DNA of 64,000 bases from Bradyrhizobium amphicarpaeae (GCF_002266435.3 NZ_CP029426.2:5734001-5798000), one strand, 5' to 3'. Counted from the first letter of the stretch, positions 8,318 through 16,962 are shown. The notes: generated by a model from the letters alone, not told the origin. Made by a program: numbers and translations.

Positions 8318-9580
8318 ATGACGACCTCGTCTCTGACCGGCGCCGACGCGTCGACCGAAGTTCCGCTCAAGCGCCGATTGAGGCGTGCGGAGCGCGCCCG
8401 CCAGGTCAAGGCATTGGCGCTGGTGCTGCCGCTTCTCCTCTTCCTGCTCTTCACCTTCGCAGGGCCGATCGCCGGCATGCTGTGGCGTGCGGTCGATGAC
8501 CGGGAGGTGCGTCACGTCCTGCCGCAAACGGTCGCTGCTCTCGCCAGTTGGGACGGCAAGGACCTGCCGAATGAAGACGCCTTTGCTGCGCTCGCAAGCG
8601 ATATCGTGGCGGCGCGTGCCGCCGGCACCATCGCGATTGCGGCGAAGCGTTTGAACTACGCACTCAACGGCTTTCGCACAATCCTGACCAGCACGGCACG
8701 CAACCTGAAGGCCGCGCCCGAGCCAGGGGCCGCCAAGGAGACGCTGAGCAAGATCAATGCGGCCTGGCGTGAACGTGCGACATGGACGACGATCAAGGAC
8801 GCCGGCGGTCCCGTGACCGGCTACTACCTTTTGTCCGCGCTCGACCTGATGCGGAACGTCGACGGCGCAATCATCGCAGCCCCGCCGGACCAGGCCATCT
8901 ACCGCGAGGTTTTCACCCGCACCTTCGTCATCAGTCTCAGCGTCACCGTCCTCTGCCTGTTGCTTGGCTTTCCGGTGGCCTACCTGCTGGCGGCGCTGCC
9001 GCCTGCCAGATCGAACCTGTTGATGATCTTCGTCCTGCTGCCGTTCTGGACGTCGCTGCTGGTCCGCACCTGCGCCTGGATCGTGCTGTTGCAGAGCAAC
9101 GGTGTCGTCAACGACAGCCTGCACTGGCTCGGCATCATCGACCAGCCGTTGCGGCTGATCTACAACCGCTTCGGCGTCTGCGTGGCGATGACCCACGTGC
9201 TGCTGCCGTTCATGATCCTGCCGCTGTACAGCAGCATGAAGGCGATCTCGCCGGCCTACATGCGCGCCGCCGCCTCGCTCGGCGCGCCGCCGGTCACCGC
9301 TTTCCTGAGGATCTACCTGCCGCAGACGCTGCCCGGCATCGGCGCGGGAAGCCTGCTCGTCTTCATCCTGGCGCTCGGCTATTACATTACGCCCGCGCTC
9401 GTCGGCGGCGCCGCCGACCAGATGATCAGCTACTTCATCGCGCTCTACACCACCGAAACCGCCAATTGGGGCCTTGCATCGGCGCTCGGGGCCGTGCTGC
9501 TGCTCGCCACCCTTTTGCTGGCACTCGTCTACGGCAAGCTGGTGCAGGGCCAGCAGGTCACGGGAGGCATGAAAAATTGA
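8318..9580 (+). CDS. potB: ABC transporter permease, PotB type with long insertion
   Basis: A 420-residue inner-membrane permease. TM1 is at about 31-55; the remaining TMs start near 203 (VISLSVTVLCLLLGFPVAYLLA). The EAA-type loop contacting the ATPase reads AAASLGAPPVTAFLRIYLPQ. Typical PotB proteins are about 280-310 residues; here about 145 extra residues (56-200), mostly soluble and helical, lie between TM1 and TM2, probably in the periplasm. It is preceded by a repeat element and overlaps the next permease by 4 nt. Role in polyamine-type uptake follows from the operon. Confidence 0.85.
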   Translation: MTTSSLTGADASTEVPLKRRLRRAERARQVKALALVLPLLLFLLFTFAGPIAGMLWRAVDDREVRHVLPQTVAALASWDGKDLPNEDAFAALASDIVAARAAGTIAIAAKRLNYALNGFRTILTSTARNLKAAPEPGAAKETLSKINAAWRERATWTTIKDAGGPVTGYYLLSALDLMRNVDGAIIAAPPDQAIYREVFTRTFVISLSVTVLCLLLGFPVAYLLAALPPARSNLLMIFVLLPFWTSLLVRTCAWIVLLQSNGVVNDSLHWLGIIDQPLRLIYNRFGVCVAMTHVLLPFMILPLYSSMKAISPAYMRAAASLGAPPVTAFLRIYLPQTLPGIGAGSLLVFILALGYYITPALVGGAADQMISYFIALYTTETANWGLASALGAVLLLATLLLALVYGKLVQGQQVTGGMKN

Positions 9581-10404
9581 GCGACAATGCCTCCTTGCGC
9601 ACGCCCAGCCAGCGCATCGCGTGGACCGCGACCATCGCAGTCTCCACGCTGGTGTTCATCTTCCTGATCGCGCCAATTTTGGCGATCATGCCGCTGTCCT
9701 TCAGTTCGGGCTCGTATTTGACCTATCCGCTGCCCGGCCTGTCGTTGCGCTGGTACGACGACTTCATCAATTCGCCGCGCTGGATGAACGCGCTGAAGAA
9801 CAGCATGATCATCGGCGTCGCCTCGACGGCGCTCTCCATGGTGCTCGGCACGCTGGCCGCGCTGGGGCTGGCGCAATGGAAGAGCCGGTTCAAGCCGCTG
9901 GTGCTCGCCTTCGTGCTGTCCCCGGTCGTGGTGCCCGGCGTCATCACCGCGGTCGGCCTGTATTTCTTCTTCGCGCCGATCGGACTGACCGGCAGTTATC
10001 TCGGCCTGATCCTGGCTCATACCGCGCTGGCGACGCCCTTCGTGGTGATCACGGTCGGCGCGACGCTGCAGAGCTTCGACACCAATCTGGCACGCGCCGC
10101 CGCCTCGCTCGGTGCCTCGCCAATCTACGCGTTCCGCCGCGTGATCCTGCCGCTGATCCTGCCCGGCCTCGCATCGGGCGCGCTGTTCGCCTTCGCGACC
10201 AGCTTCGACGAGGTCGTGATCGTGCTGTTCATGGCCGGTCCCGAGCAGCGCACCCTGCCGCGCGAAATGTTCAGCGGCATCCGCGAGAACATCAGCCCGA
10301 CCATCACGGCCGCCGCGGTCATCCTGACGACGGTGTCGGTAATTCTTCTCGCGACGCTGGAAGGCCTGCGCCGACGCAACGAACGGCTCAAGGCCGGCGG
10401 CTGA
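9577..10404 (+). CDS. potC: ABC transporter permease, PotC type (TTG start)
   Basis: A 275-residue permease with about six TM segments (ISTLVFIFLIAPILAIMPLSF region first) and the EAA loop AAASLGASPIYAFRRVILP. The start is a TTG at 9577 that overlaps the previous stop (TTGA); GGGAGG lies 9 nt upstream. No in-frame ATG lies near the N-terminus, and the next methionine would cut into TM1. Translational coupling with the upstream permease is likely. Last gene of the four-gene operon; a GC-rich hairpin follows. Confidence 0.85.
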   Translation: MSDNASLRTPSQRIAWTATIAVSTLVFIFLIAPILAIMPLSFSSGSYLTYPLPGLSLRWYDDFINSPRWMNALKNSMIIGVASTALSMVLGTLAALGLAQWKSRFKPLVLAFVLSPVVVPGVITAVGLYFFFAPIGLTGSYLGLILAHTALATPFVVITVGATLQSFDTNLARAAASLGASPIYAFRRVILPLILPGLASGALFAFATSFDEVVIVLFMAGPEQRTLPREMFSGIRENISPTITAAAVILTTVSVILLATLEGLRRRNERLKAGG

Positions 10405-10420
10405 TGGCAAAAAGACACGA

Positions 10421-10450
10421 CGGCGCGCCCGGTGTAACCCAGGCGCGCCG
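10421..10450 (+). terminator. Candidate terminator after the ABC operon
   Basis: A 9-bp stem CGGCGCGCC / GGCGCGCCG with an 11-12-nt loop, then CGTTTAG. The T-run is short, so termination strength is uncertain; it also separates convergent genes. Confidence 0.5.
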
Positions 10451-10475
10451 CGTTTAGTCTGTTAGTCCAACCTGA

Positions 10476-11009
10476 TTACTCCGAGTACTTGAACTCGGGC
10501 ATGTTCTTCAGCTCGTCCTTGGTCGCGTTGAAGACGGCGTGGTCCGGGTACCACTTCGAGGTCGACGAGGTGGTCGTAGCGGCCGGGGCCATCGTCGTGG
10601 TCTTTTCAGTGCCGGTCGCGGCGCCCGTCGTGGTGGTGGTCGTCGCCGGCTTGGTGGTGGTGGTCGAAGCCACCGCCTCGTTGACGAACTTCAGCTTCTC
10701 ATAGGGCACGGCGACCAGATGCTCGCCCATGCCGAGGAAGCCGCCGACGCCGATCACGGCGATCTTGATGTCACCGCTCTTGTCCATCAAGAGATCGCTG
10801 ATCGTGCCGATGTTCTCGTTGGCATCGTTGTAGATCTTTAGGCCGTCCATCTTGGACGTACGCCACTGGCCCGACGCCGTCGTGGTGGTCGTCGTGGCGG
10901 TGGCAGCGGCCGGCGCCTTGTCGGTGGTCGCGGTCGGCGATTGTGCGAACGCAACGGTGGCAAACAGTGCGGTGCCGGCAAGACCGGCGGCGATCGATTT
11001 CATCATCAT
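10476..11009 (-). CDS. Secreted PRC-barrel domain protein
   Basis: A 177-residue exported protein. Signal peptide: MMMKSIAAGLAGTALFATVA followed by FAQ. A PRC-barrel domain covers about 50-110 (MDGLKIYNDANENIGTISDLLMD, VAVPYEKLKF). Two low-complexity Thr/Ala tracts flank the barrel, one N-terminal and one C-terminal. AAGGAGAGG stands 5 nt before the ATG at 11009, so I reject an in-frame start 51 nt upstream. PRC-barrel proteins of this type are frequent in rhizobia, often stress-related, with no defined reaction. Convergent with the ABC operon. Confidence 0.85.
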   Translation of the reverse strand: MMMKSIAAGLAGTALFATVAFAQSPTATTDKAPAAATATTTTTTASGQWRTSKMDGLKIYNDANENIGTISDLLMDKSGDIKIAVIGVGGFLGMGEHLVAVPYEKLKFVNEAVASTTTTKPATTTTTTGAATGTEKTTTMAPAATTTSSTSKWYPDHAVFNATKDELKNMPEFKYSE

Positions 11010-11252
11010 GTTGTCCTCTCCTTCATGAAAAACTCGTGTTGAGAAAACAGCGATGATCACCCGCAGTTCCGTGCGCGCCGCAATTTCGTCGCGCTATGCG
11101 CGAGCGCGACGATTTTCAAAGGACTGGTCTTGCAGCGACTGTTCCTGTGTCACCCAGGAACATTCGCGGCGCCCGGTTCCCCGCCTGCGATCATGCGCCC
11201 TGGGTGAAGCACGATCGCGGCGAGGACCCGCGCCGACCCGCGTCGCTCAGGG

Positions 11253-11825
11253 TCAGCTCTTGTAGTCGATCAGAAGCGCGGAGAATCCGGAATTGCCGGA
11301 CGACCCGCCGTTGGCGCCGTAGGACGAGCTCGACGATTGCGACTGCTGCAGCGCCTGAAGGAATTGCTGGAGGATCTCGGCCGTGGTGGCATCGGCCGAC
11401 GTGCTGCCGGTCGAGTCCGTGGACGACGCCGAATCCGAAGAGCTGTCGTCCGGCGGCGGACCGGGCGGAGGTCCGCCTGCACCACCGGGGCCGCCCGCCC
11501 CGCCTGGACCGCTCGCGAAGGCGGACTGAAACACATTCTTCAGCTCCTCGGCCTGGTCCGAGGTAAGCGTCCCGTTCGACACCTGGTTCGAGATGAGGTC
11601 GTCGATCTTCGACTGAACCTCGTCCTTGGAGGGGCGCGTGCCGCTCGACTGATCGCTCGACCGGCTCTGCTGGAGCGCGGTGTCGATGTCGGTCAACGCT
11701 GTCGAGAGCGCCGACTGGTCCGACGACGAGATCGTGCCGGCGGACACTTCCGATTGCAATTCCTGCTGCAGCCGCTGCAGCGGCGACTGGTGATTGCCGG
11801 CGGAGGCCGCCGAAATCGAGGTCAT
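11253..11825 (-). CDS. Ser/Gly/Gln-rich hypothetical protein
   Basis: A 190-residue protein without signal peptide or membrane segment. The N-terminal half is helical and Gln/Ser-rich (LQRLQQELQSEVSAGTISSSDQ) and contains two short similar units: SAGTISSSDQSALSTAL and SNGTLTSDQAEELKNVF. A Gly/Pro stretch (GGAGGPGGAGGPPPGPPPDD) leads to a Ser/Asp-rich tail and a final helix. GGAG is 6 nt before the ATG at 11825. I recognise the type as common in Bradyrhizobium but know no function. Divergent from a response regulator gene about 180 nt away. Confidence 0.7.
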   Translation of the reverse strand: MTSISAASAGNHQSPLQRLQQELQSEVSAGTISSSDQSALSTALTDIDTALQQSRSSDQSSGTRPSKDEVQSKIDDLISNQVSNGTLTSDQAEELKNVFQSAFASGPGGAGGPGGAGGPPPGPPPDDSSSDSASSTDSTGSTSADATTAEILQQFLQALQQSQSSSSSYGANGGSSGNSGFSALLIDYKS

Positions 11826-12005
11826 GATGGCTCCGTGGATTTTGCGGGGTTTCGTCGCGAACCACGCCACGGTATGGTTAACGGCCTTAACGAGACCTTG
11901 CCGCTCCACAACCCGGCGATTGCCGCCTGTTGCGGAAAGCCAGGCAGAAACAATCCGAAACAAAAATCTTCGCCATTTAGCCGGAATCTTGGACAAACAA
12001 AGCGC

Positions 12006-12776
12006 ATGGCCATTCCCAATCCCAACATCCTGGTCGTCGAAGACGACCGCGAAACCCGGACATTGATTGCGAAGTACCTGCGCAGCAACGCCTGCAACGT
12101 CACTGCCGTGGGCGACGGCCGCGAGATGTCGCGCGCCATGGCCGATCACCGCATCGACCTGATCATCCTCGACGTCATGCTGCCGGGCGAGGACGGCCTC
12201 AGCCTGTGCCGCAAGGTACGTGCCGAGGCGCAGACGCCGATCATCATGCTGACCGCGCGCGGCGAGGACGTCGACCGTATCGTCGGCCTCGAGATGGGCG
12301 CGGACGACTATCTGGCGAAACCCTTCAACCCGCGCGAGCTGCTCGCCCGCATCAACGCGGTGCTGCGCCGGCAGGCCGCAGCTCAAGCGGCAAGCTCGAT
12401 CGAAGGCGCCTCCACGCTCGCCTTCGAGGGCTGGCACATCGACCTGCGGCTGCGCGAGCTGCGCAATCCCGAAGGCGCGCGCGTCGCGGTGACCAGCGCC
12501 GAATTCGATCTGTTGCGCACGTTCTGCGAACGGCCCGGCCGCGTGCTGTCGCGCGACAGCCTGCTCGACCTCACCCAAGGGCGCAGCACCGGATCGTTCG
12601 AACGCTCCATCGACGTGCTGGTCAGCCGCATCCGCCGCAAGATCGAGCCCAATCCGGCCGACCCCATCCTCATCAAGACGGTGCGCTCCGGCGGCTATCT
12701 GTTCACGCCGAGAACGCAGGCTGCGAGCCCTCTGGCGGCAGGCACTGAAGCGGTTGCGGCGCCCCTGAGCGGTTGA
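12006..12776 (+). CDS. OmpR-family response regulator
   Basis: A 256-residue regulator. Receiver domain 7-120 with acidic pocket EDD at 12-14, phospho-acceptor Asp56 (IILDVMLPGEDG), Thr83 and Lys105 (AKPF). A trans_reg_C winged helix covers about 140-235 (SAEFDLLRTFCERPGRVLSRDSLLDL, IRRKIEPNPADPILIKTVRSGGYLF). It is the cognate partner of the kinase that starts 14 nt after its stop. The ATG at 12006 lacks an obvious Shine-Dalgarno; it may be leaderless or weakly initiated. Target genes unknown. Confidence 0.92.
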   Translation: MAIPNPNILVVEDDRETRTLIAKYLRSNACNVTAVGDGREMSRAMADHRIDLIILDVMLPGEDGLSLCRKVRAEAQTPIIMLTARGEDVDRIVGLEMGADDYLAKPFNPRELLARINAVLRRQAAAQAASSIEGASTLAFEGWHIDLRLRELRNPEGARVAVTSAEFDLLRTFCERPGRVLSRDSLLDLTQGRSTGSFERSIDVLVSRIRRKIEPNPADPILIKTVRSGGYLFTPRTQAASPLAAGTEAVAAPLSG

Positions 12777-12790
12777 AGGGGACGCCGACG

Positions 12791-14113
12791 ATGAAGTCGT
12801 TCGGGTTCTTCCACCTCAAGGGGATCGGCGGGCAGATCGCCGCGCTGGTGCTGGCTTCGACCGTCGCGCTCCATCTCGTGGTCACCACCGCGTTCCTGAT
12901 CGGCCGGCCGGACCGCTCCGATGCGCCGCCGGATGGCGCGCATCAGCTGACCGATGCCGCGCTGCTGCTCGGTTCGGCCGAGGCCAGCGAGCGTCCGCGC
13001 CTCGTCGCCGATCTCGCGCGCGCCTTTCCCAGGCTCGGCATCGAAATACTCGCGCCCGGCACCGCAAGCGTCGAGGAGAGCGACAACCCGCACCTGCACG
13101 GGATGCGCCGTCATCTCGGGCGCGGCTACAAGGCGGTGCAGCTGACCCCGAGCGTTGCAGGATCGCGCGTCGGCGTCGAGTTGCCTGACGGCACCATGAT
13201 CGCCGGACGCGTCGAGGGCGGGCCGCGCCCATGGTTCTGGGGTGGCCCGTGGCTGATGGCGTTGATGACCGCTTTCATCTGCGTCAGCGTGCTCGGGCTG
13301 TGGGCGGCGCGCGCGCTGGCGGCGCCGCTCTCGTCCTTCGCCAAGGCCGCCGAGAATTTCAGCATCGACGGCGGAGCGGAGCCGCTGCCGGAGCGCGGCC
13401 CCGAGGAGATCCGTTCGGTCGCGCGTGCGCTCAACCGCATGCACGAGCGGATCGCGCGGCTGATGTCGGACCGCACCCGGATGCTGGCCGCGATCAGCCA
13501 CGATCTGCGCACGCCGATCACGCGGCTGCGCCTGCGCGCCGAGTTCATCGAGGACGAAGGCAACCGCAAGCGCATGCTGATGGACCTCGACCAGATGCGA
13601 TCGATGCTGGAAAGCGTGCTGTCGCTGCTGCGCAACGACCGCAAGGTCGAGGCGGTGACGCTGGTCGACATCGCCAGCACGCTGCAGCTCGTCGCCGACC
13701 AGTTCGGCGACATGGGCCATGTCGTGCATTACGACGGGCCGGCCTCCGCGACCGCCGCCGCGCGGCCCGACGATCTGCATCGCGGCGTCACCAATCTCGT
13801 CGAGAACGCGGTGCGCTTCGGCGCCGAGGTGACGATCCGCCTCGACATATCGGGCACCACGCTCGTCATCGACGTCGAAGACGACGGTCCCGGCATTTCG
13901 GACGCGCGCAAGCAGGAGATGCTGGAGCCGTTCGTGCGCGGCGACGATGCGCGCACCATGGACGAATCCACCGGCTTCGGGCTCGGCCTGTCGATCGCGC
14001 GCGCGATCGCGCTCGCCCATGGCGGCGAGCTGTCGCTGCACGACCGCAAGCCGCATGGACTGATCGTGCGGATGCAATTGCCGCTCTGGCAGCAGCCGCG
14101 GCTTGCCGCCTAG
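12791..14113 (+). CDS. EnvZ-like sensor histidine kinase
   Basis: A 440-residue membrane kinase. TM1 about 15-37, periplasmic sensor loop to about 150, TM2 about 154-178, HAMP about 175-228, HisKA with His237 (LAAISHDLRTP), then HATPase: N box NLVENAVRFG, G1 DDGPGIS, G2 GFGLGLSIARAIA. The ATG at 12791 has AAGGGGA 9 nt upstream; a TTG at 12773 overlapping the regulator's stop would add six residues and cannot be excluded. Signal unknown. Confidence 0.92.
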   Translation: MKSFGFFHLKGIGGQIAALVLASTVALHLVVTTAFLIGRPDRSDAPPDGAHQLTDAALLLGSAEASERPRLVADLARAFPRLGIEILAPGTASVEESDNPHLHGMRRHLGRGYKAVQLTPSVAGSRVGVELPDGTMIAGRVEGGPRPWFWGGPWLMALMTAFICVSVLGLWAARALAAPLSSFAKAAENFSIDGGAEPLPERGPEEIRSVARALNRMHERIARLMSDRTRMLAAISHDLRTPITRLRLRAEFIEDEGNRKRMLMDLDQMRSMLESVLSLLRNDRKVEAVTLVDIASTLQLVADQFGDMGHVVHYDGPASATAAARPDDLHRGVTNLVENAVRFGAEVTIRLDISGTTLVIDVEDDGPGISDARKQEMLEPFVRGDDARTMDESTGFGLGLSIARAIALAHGGELSLHDRKPHGLIVRMQLPLWQQPRLAA

Positions 14114-14114
14114 G

Positions 14115-14159
14115 GCATGATCCGGAAAAGTGTGCAGCGGTTTTCCGAAAAGATCATGC
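14115..14159. repeat. 45-bp imperfect palindrome GCATGATCcGGAAAA...
   Basis: GCATGATCCGGAAAAGTG on the left pairs with TTTTCCGAAAAGATCATGC on the right. I know this palindrome as an abundant intergenic repeat of Bradyrhizobium/Rhodopseudomonas chromosomes. It lies between convergent genes and may act as a transcript end. Confidence 0.8.
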
Positions 14160-14169
14160 CTTCTTAAGA

Positions 14170-14382
14170 CTACGCCGCGAGCGGCGGGTGCTCGACGGCG
14201 ACCTCGTCGAAGATCGCCACCGCCTCGAAGCGATAATTGCAGGCGTGGCAGGTCCAGAGATAGGAGACACGCCCCTCGCCCGGCTCGATCCAGTCGGGCC
14301 GCGGGATCGGCATGCCGCATTGGGCACAGGGGTTTTGCTTGGGGGTCTCTCTGGGGGTCTCGCTGAGGACTGCTTTTGTCAT
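14170..14382 (-). CDS. Small zinc-ribbon protein
   Basis: A 70-residue protein with two CxxC pairs, CAQCG near residue 20 and CHACN near residue 45, separated by about 24 residues, a classical zinc ribbon. The intervening PIPRPDWIEPGEGRVSYLW is hydrophilic; no membrane segment. GGAGAGG lies 5 nt before the ATG at 14382; a longer in-frame start upstream is rejected because it reads through low-quality Arg-rich sequence. Function unknown; likely a small metal-binding or nucleic-acid-binding protein. Confidence 0.75.
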   Translation of the reverse strand: MTKAVLSETPRETPKQNPCAQCGMPIPRPDWIEPGEGRVSYLWTCHACNYRFEAVAIFDEVAVEHPPLAA

Positions 14383-14620
14383 GGCACCTCTCCCGATTTG
14401 CCAGCCGCTTCCTACTCGCTTTCGCCGGCTCGCGCGACTAGACAGCCTTGCTGCCGCGAGCGGGCATCCGCCTGAGGGAACCCGTAGCCCGGCATTGAGT
14501 CGTAACAACGGCTCGGCGCCGCCAAATCGTTAACGGCGGCGTTTGGTCACATCATCGCCGCGTTCGACAGGCCTATCGGCCATCGGGCGCAGGTCACTCA
14601 TAGGACCTCAGGAATATCTG

Positions 14621-15169
14621 ATGAAATTTTTACGCATTGCCGCGCTGCTCGCGGCCGGATTGACATTGCCGCAGGCCGCCTTCGCCGGCGAAGCCGACTA
14701 TGCCGAGATGGTCGCGGCCCATGCCCGCGCCAACGGCGTGCCTGAAGCGCTGGTGCACCGCGTCATCATGCGCGAGAGCCGTTACCAGCCGCATCTGGTC
14801 GGCCATGGCGGCACCATCGGGCTGATGCAGATCAAGCTCGCGACCGCCCGCGGGGTCGGCTACACCGGCGACGCCGCCGGCCTGCGCGATCCCGACACCA
14901 ACCTCACTTATGCCGTGAAATACCTTGCCGGCGCCTACCGCGCCGCCAATGGCGATCATAATCGGGCCGTGCGTTATTTCGCTGGCGGCTATTACTACGC
15001 CGCCAAGCGCCAGCGGCACGAAGCGGTGCAGGTCGCCAACATGGGCGACAACATGATGGGCCAGCCTTGGCTCGAGCCGAACGGCAATCCGCAGCCGATG
15101 TTCGGCAACGTGCCACACCGGAAGCTTGCCCAGCGCGTGCGCAACGCCCGGGCGCAGGCATCGAAGTAA
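14621..15169 (+). CDS. Small secreted lytic transglycosylase (SLT domain)
   Basis: A 182-residue periplasmic enzyme that cleaves the MurNAc-GlcNAc bond of peptidoglycan with 1,6-anhydro product. Signal peptide 1-22 (MKFLRIAALLAAG...AFA). SLT domain: catalytic Glu52 in MRESRYQP, followed by GTIGLMQI and NLTYAVKYLAGAY motifs, and YYYAAK near the end. AGGA precedes the ATG at 14621. Short SLT proteins often accompany secretion or cell-envelope systems, but no such neighbour is seen here. Confidence 0.9.
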   Translation: MKFLRIAALLAAGLTLPQAAFAGEADYAEMVAAHARANGVPEALVHRVIMRESRYQPHLVGHGGTIGLMQIKLATARGVGYTGDAAGLRDPDTNLTYAVKYLAGAYRAANGDHNRAVRYFAGGYYYAAKRQRHEAVQVANMGDNMMGQPWLEPNGNPQPMFGNVPHRKLAQRVRNARAQASK

Positions 15170-15175
15170 CTCTCC

Positions 15176-15298
15176 GTGTCCCGGACGCGCCGCAACGCGC
15201 AGCGTTGCTGCGCCGAGCCGGGACCCAGCATCCGCACCAGGCATGGGCCCCGGCTCTGCAGCGCACCACTTCGTGATGCGCCGCGTCCGGGGCACGAG
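15176..15298. repeat. Palindromic repeat, family B (copy 1)
   Basis: GTGTCCCGGACGCGccgcaa... at the left and GCGTCCGGGGCACGAG at the right, with inner GAGCCGGGACCCAGC / GGGCCCCGGCTC arms. The same element recurs at 45337-45471. Confidence 0.85.
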
Positions 15299-15321
15299 CG
15301 GTGAGGTTCCCACCTACCGCG

Positions 15322-15350
15322 TTGACCATCCCTCTCTGAAGTCCTACATT
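15322..15350 (+). promoter_or_regulatory. Sigma70-like promoter of the thi operon
   Basis: TTGACC, a 17-nt spacer and TACATT; transcription would begin about 7 nt later, right at the start of the TPP riboswitch. Confidence 0.65.
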
Positions 15351-15356
15351 GGACCC

Positions 15357-15466
15357 GTTCCGAGGGGTGCTCCGAGGAGGAGCTGAGATACCGCTAAATG
15401 GGCAATAACGCCCAGGACCGCGGTGACCCTTTGAACCTGATCCGGGTCATGCCGGCGAAGGGACAG
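15357..15466 (+). promoter_or_regulatory. TPP riboswitch (THI element)
   Basis: The conserved blocks are present: GGGGTGCTCC near the 5' end, GCTGAGATACCGC at 15392-15404, and ACCCTTTGAACCTGATCCGG followed by GTCATGCCGGCGAAGGGA. The variable arm (GGGCAATAACGCCC) sits between. The 3' strand AAGGGACAGGG overlaps the ribosome-binding site of thiO, whose ATG is 3 nt beyond, so TPP binding most likely blocks translation initiation. Confidence 0.96.
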
Positions 15467-15468
15467 GG

Positions 15469-16491
15469 ATGTTGCAAACGACCAAGCGACCGGATTCTCC
15501 GGTATCCATCATCGGCGCAGGCATTGCGGGAGCCTGGCAGGCTCTGCTGTTCGCGCAGGCCGGCCATGCCGTGACCCTGCACGAGCGCGGTGACGAGGCG
15601 ATGACGGATGCCACCAGCCATTGGGCCGGCGGCATGCTCGCGCCCTATTGCGAGGCCGAGGTCGCCGAACCCATCATCAGCCGCCTCGGGCTGCGCTCGC
15701 TCGACATCTGGCGGCGCGAGCTGCCGGACACGCCGTTCAACGGCTCGCTGGTCGTCGCCCATCCGCGCGAGCGCAACGATTTCGAGCGCTTTGCGCGCAT
15801 GACCGAGGACCACCGCCGGCTCGATGCCGCAGGCCTCGCCGAACTCGAGCCGTCGCTGGAGGGCCGCTTCCGTGATGCGCTGTTCTTCCCGGCCGAGGGC
15901 CATGTCGAGCCGCGCCGCGTGCTGCCGCAGCTGCACGATCGCATCCGCGCCGCCGGCGGCACCATCAAATTCTCGAGCGACGTCACCGTGAGCGACCTCG
16001 CAAAAAATCCCGACGGCATCGTGATCGACTGCCGCGGCCTCGGTGCCCGCGACGAACAACCCGAGCTTCGCGGCGTCAAGGGCGAGATGATCCTGATCGA
16101 GACCAGCGAAGTGCAGCTTGCGCGCCCGGTGCGGCTGATGCATCCGCGCTGGCCGCTCTACGTGATCCCGCGCGAGGCCAATCTGTTCATGCTGGGCGCG
16201 ACCTCGATCGAAACCGAGGACACCGGCGTCAGCGTCCGCTCCGCGCTGGAGCTGCTGGGCGCGGCCTACACCGTGCACCCCGCGTTCGGTGAGGCCCGCA
16301 TCGTCGAATTCGGCTCGGGGCTTCGTCCTGCTTTTCCCGACAACCTTCCGCGGATCGGTGTTCGCGGCAGCACGATCTCCGTCAACGGCCTCTACCGCCA
16401 CGGCTTCCTGATCGCGCCGGCGCTGGCCGAGCTGACGCTTGCCTATGTCGAGCGCGGCCAGATCGACAACGAGGTGATGCGATGCGCGTGA
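15469..16491 (+). CDS. thiO: Glycine oxidase ThiO
   Basis: A 340-residue FAD enzyme oxidising glycine to dehydroglycine (iminoglycine) for thiazole formation in aerobes. FAD-binding GAGIAG at 16-21 with the following Glu in TLHERG; DAO-type motifs (SHWAGGMLAPYCEAE, FPAEGHVEPRRVLPQL) and the C-terminal NGLYRHGFLIAPALAE. First gene after the TPP riboswitch; overlaps thiS by 10 nt. Function is assigned with confidence because of riboswitch and neighbours. Confidence 0.95.
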   Translation: MLQTTKRPDSPVSIIGAGIAGAWQALLFAQAGHAVTLHERGDEAMTDATSHWAGGMLAPYCEAEVAEPIISRLGLRSLDIWRRELPDTPFNGSLVVAHPRERNDFERFARMTEDHRRLDAAGLAELEPSLEGRFRDALFFPAEGHVEPRRVLPQLHDRIRAAGGTIKFSSDVTVSDLAKNPDGIVIDCRGLGARDEQPELRGVKGEMILIETSEVQLARPVRLMHPRWPLYVIPREANLFMLGATSIETEDTGVSVRSALELLGAAYTVHPAFGEARIVEFGSGLRPAFPDNLPRIGVRGSTISVNGLYRHGFLIAPALAELTLAYVERGQIDNEVMRCA

Positions 16492-16679
16492 TCGTGAACG
16501 GCGAGCAGCGCGAGGTGACTTCGGCAAGCGTCCACGCGCTGCTCGCCGAGCTCGACTACGAGGGCACCCATTTCGCCATCGCGCTCAACTACGACGTCGT
16601 GCCGAAAAGCCGCTGGGCCGAGACAAGCCTCAAGGCCGGCGACGAGATCGAGATCATCACCCCGCGGCAGGGAGGGTAA
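16482..16679 (+). CDS. thiS: Sulfur carrier protein ThiS
   Basis: A 65-residue ubiquitin-like protein ending in Gly-Gly (RQGG), the site adenylated and converted to thiocarboxylate to donate sulfur for thiazole. The beta-grasp pattern MRVIVNGEQREV...ALNYDVVPKS is clear. Overlaps thiO by 10 nt, so translation is coupled. The ThiF-type activating enzyme is not in this window. Confidence 0.95.
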   Translation: MRVIVNGEQREVTSASVHALLAELDYEGTHFAIALNYDVVPKSRWAETSLKAGDEIEIITPRQGG

Positions 16680-16705
16680 GGATGAAGCGTCCGCCCCGCG
16701 CTCCC

Positions 16706-16808
16706 CTGTCATCGCCCGGCTCGACCGGGCGATCCAGTACGCCGCGGCTCCTCGCTTCTAGCCGCGCTGGCTCGGAATACTGGATCCCCGCCTTCGCGGG
16801 GATGACAG
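16706..16808. repeat. Palindromic repeat, family D
   Basis: CTGTCATCGCCCGGctcg... GATCCAGTA at the left against TACTGGATCCCCGCC ... GGGGATGACAG at the right. Located between thiS and thiG. Confidence 0.75.
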
Positions 16809-16840
16809 CGCCTCTGTTGCCCGTTCAGGTCGATTTCTCC

Positions 16841-16927
16841 CGTCATTGCGAGGAGCGAAGCGACGAAGCAATCCAGAGTGTCTCCGCGGATGAATCTCTG
16901 GATTGCTTCGCTACGCTCGCAATGACG
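16841..16927. repeat. 87-bp palindromic repeat, family C (copy 1)
   Basis: CGTCATTGCGAGGAGCGAAG ... GAAGCAATCCAGAG on the left mirrors CTCTGGATTGCTTCG ... GCTCGCAATGACG on the right. Other copies: 18357-18443, 23894-23980 and 47751-47837. With family D it fills the 283-nt thiS-thiG gap. Confidence 0.9.
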
Positions 16928-16962
16928 ACGGAGAGCACATTAATCACGGAGACACCGCCCAC

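Noticed and set aside
7226..9196. 656-codon minus-strand open frame across the ABC transporter genes
   Set aside because: Spans three real genes and a repeat; composition is His/Asp/Arg shadow type.
11878..11890. GTTAACGGCCTTAAC as another CtrA box
   Set aside because: Spacing between the TTAA halves is 5 nt, not 7.
16841..16927. Family C repeats considered as CRISPR units or tRNA-like structures
   Set aside because: Each is a single palindrome at a dispersed site; no array of regularly spaced copies and no tRNA-type fold.
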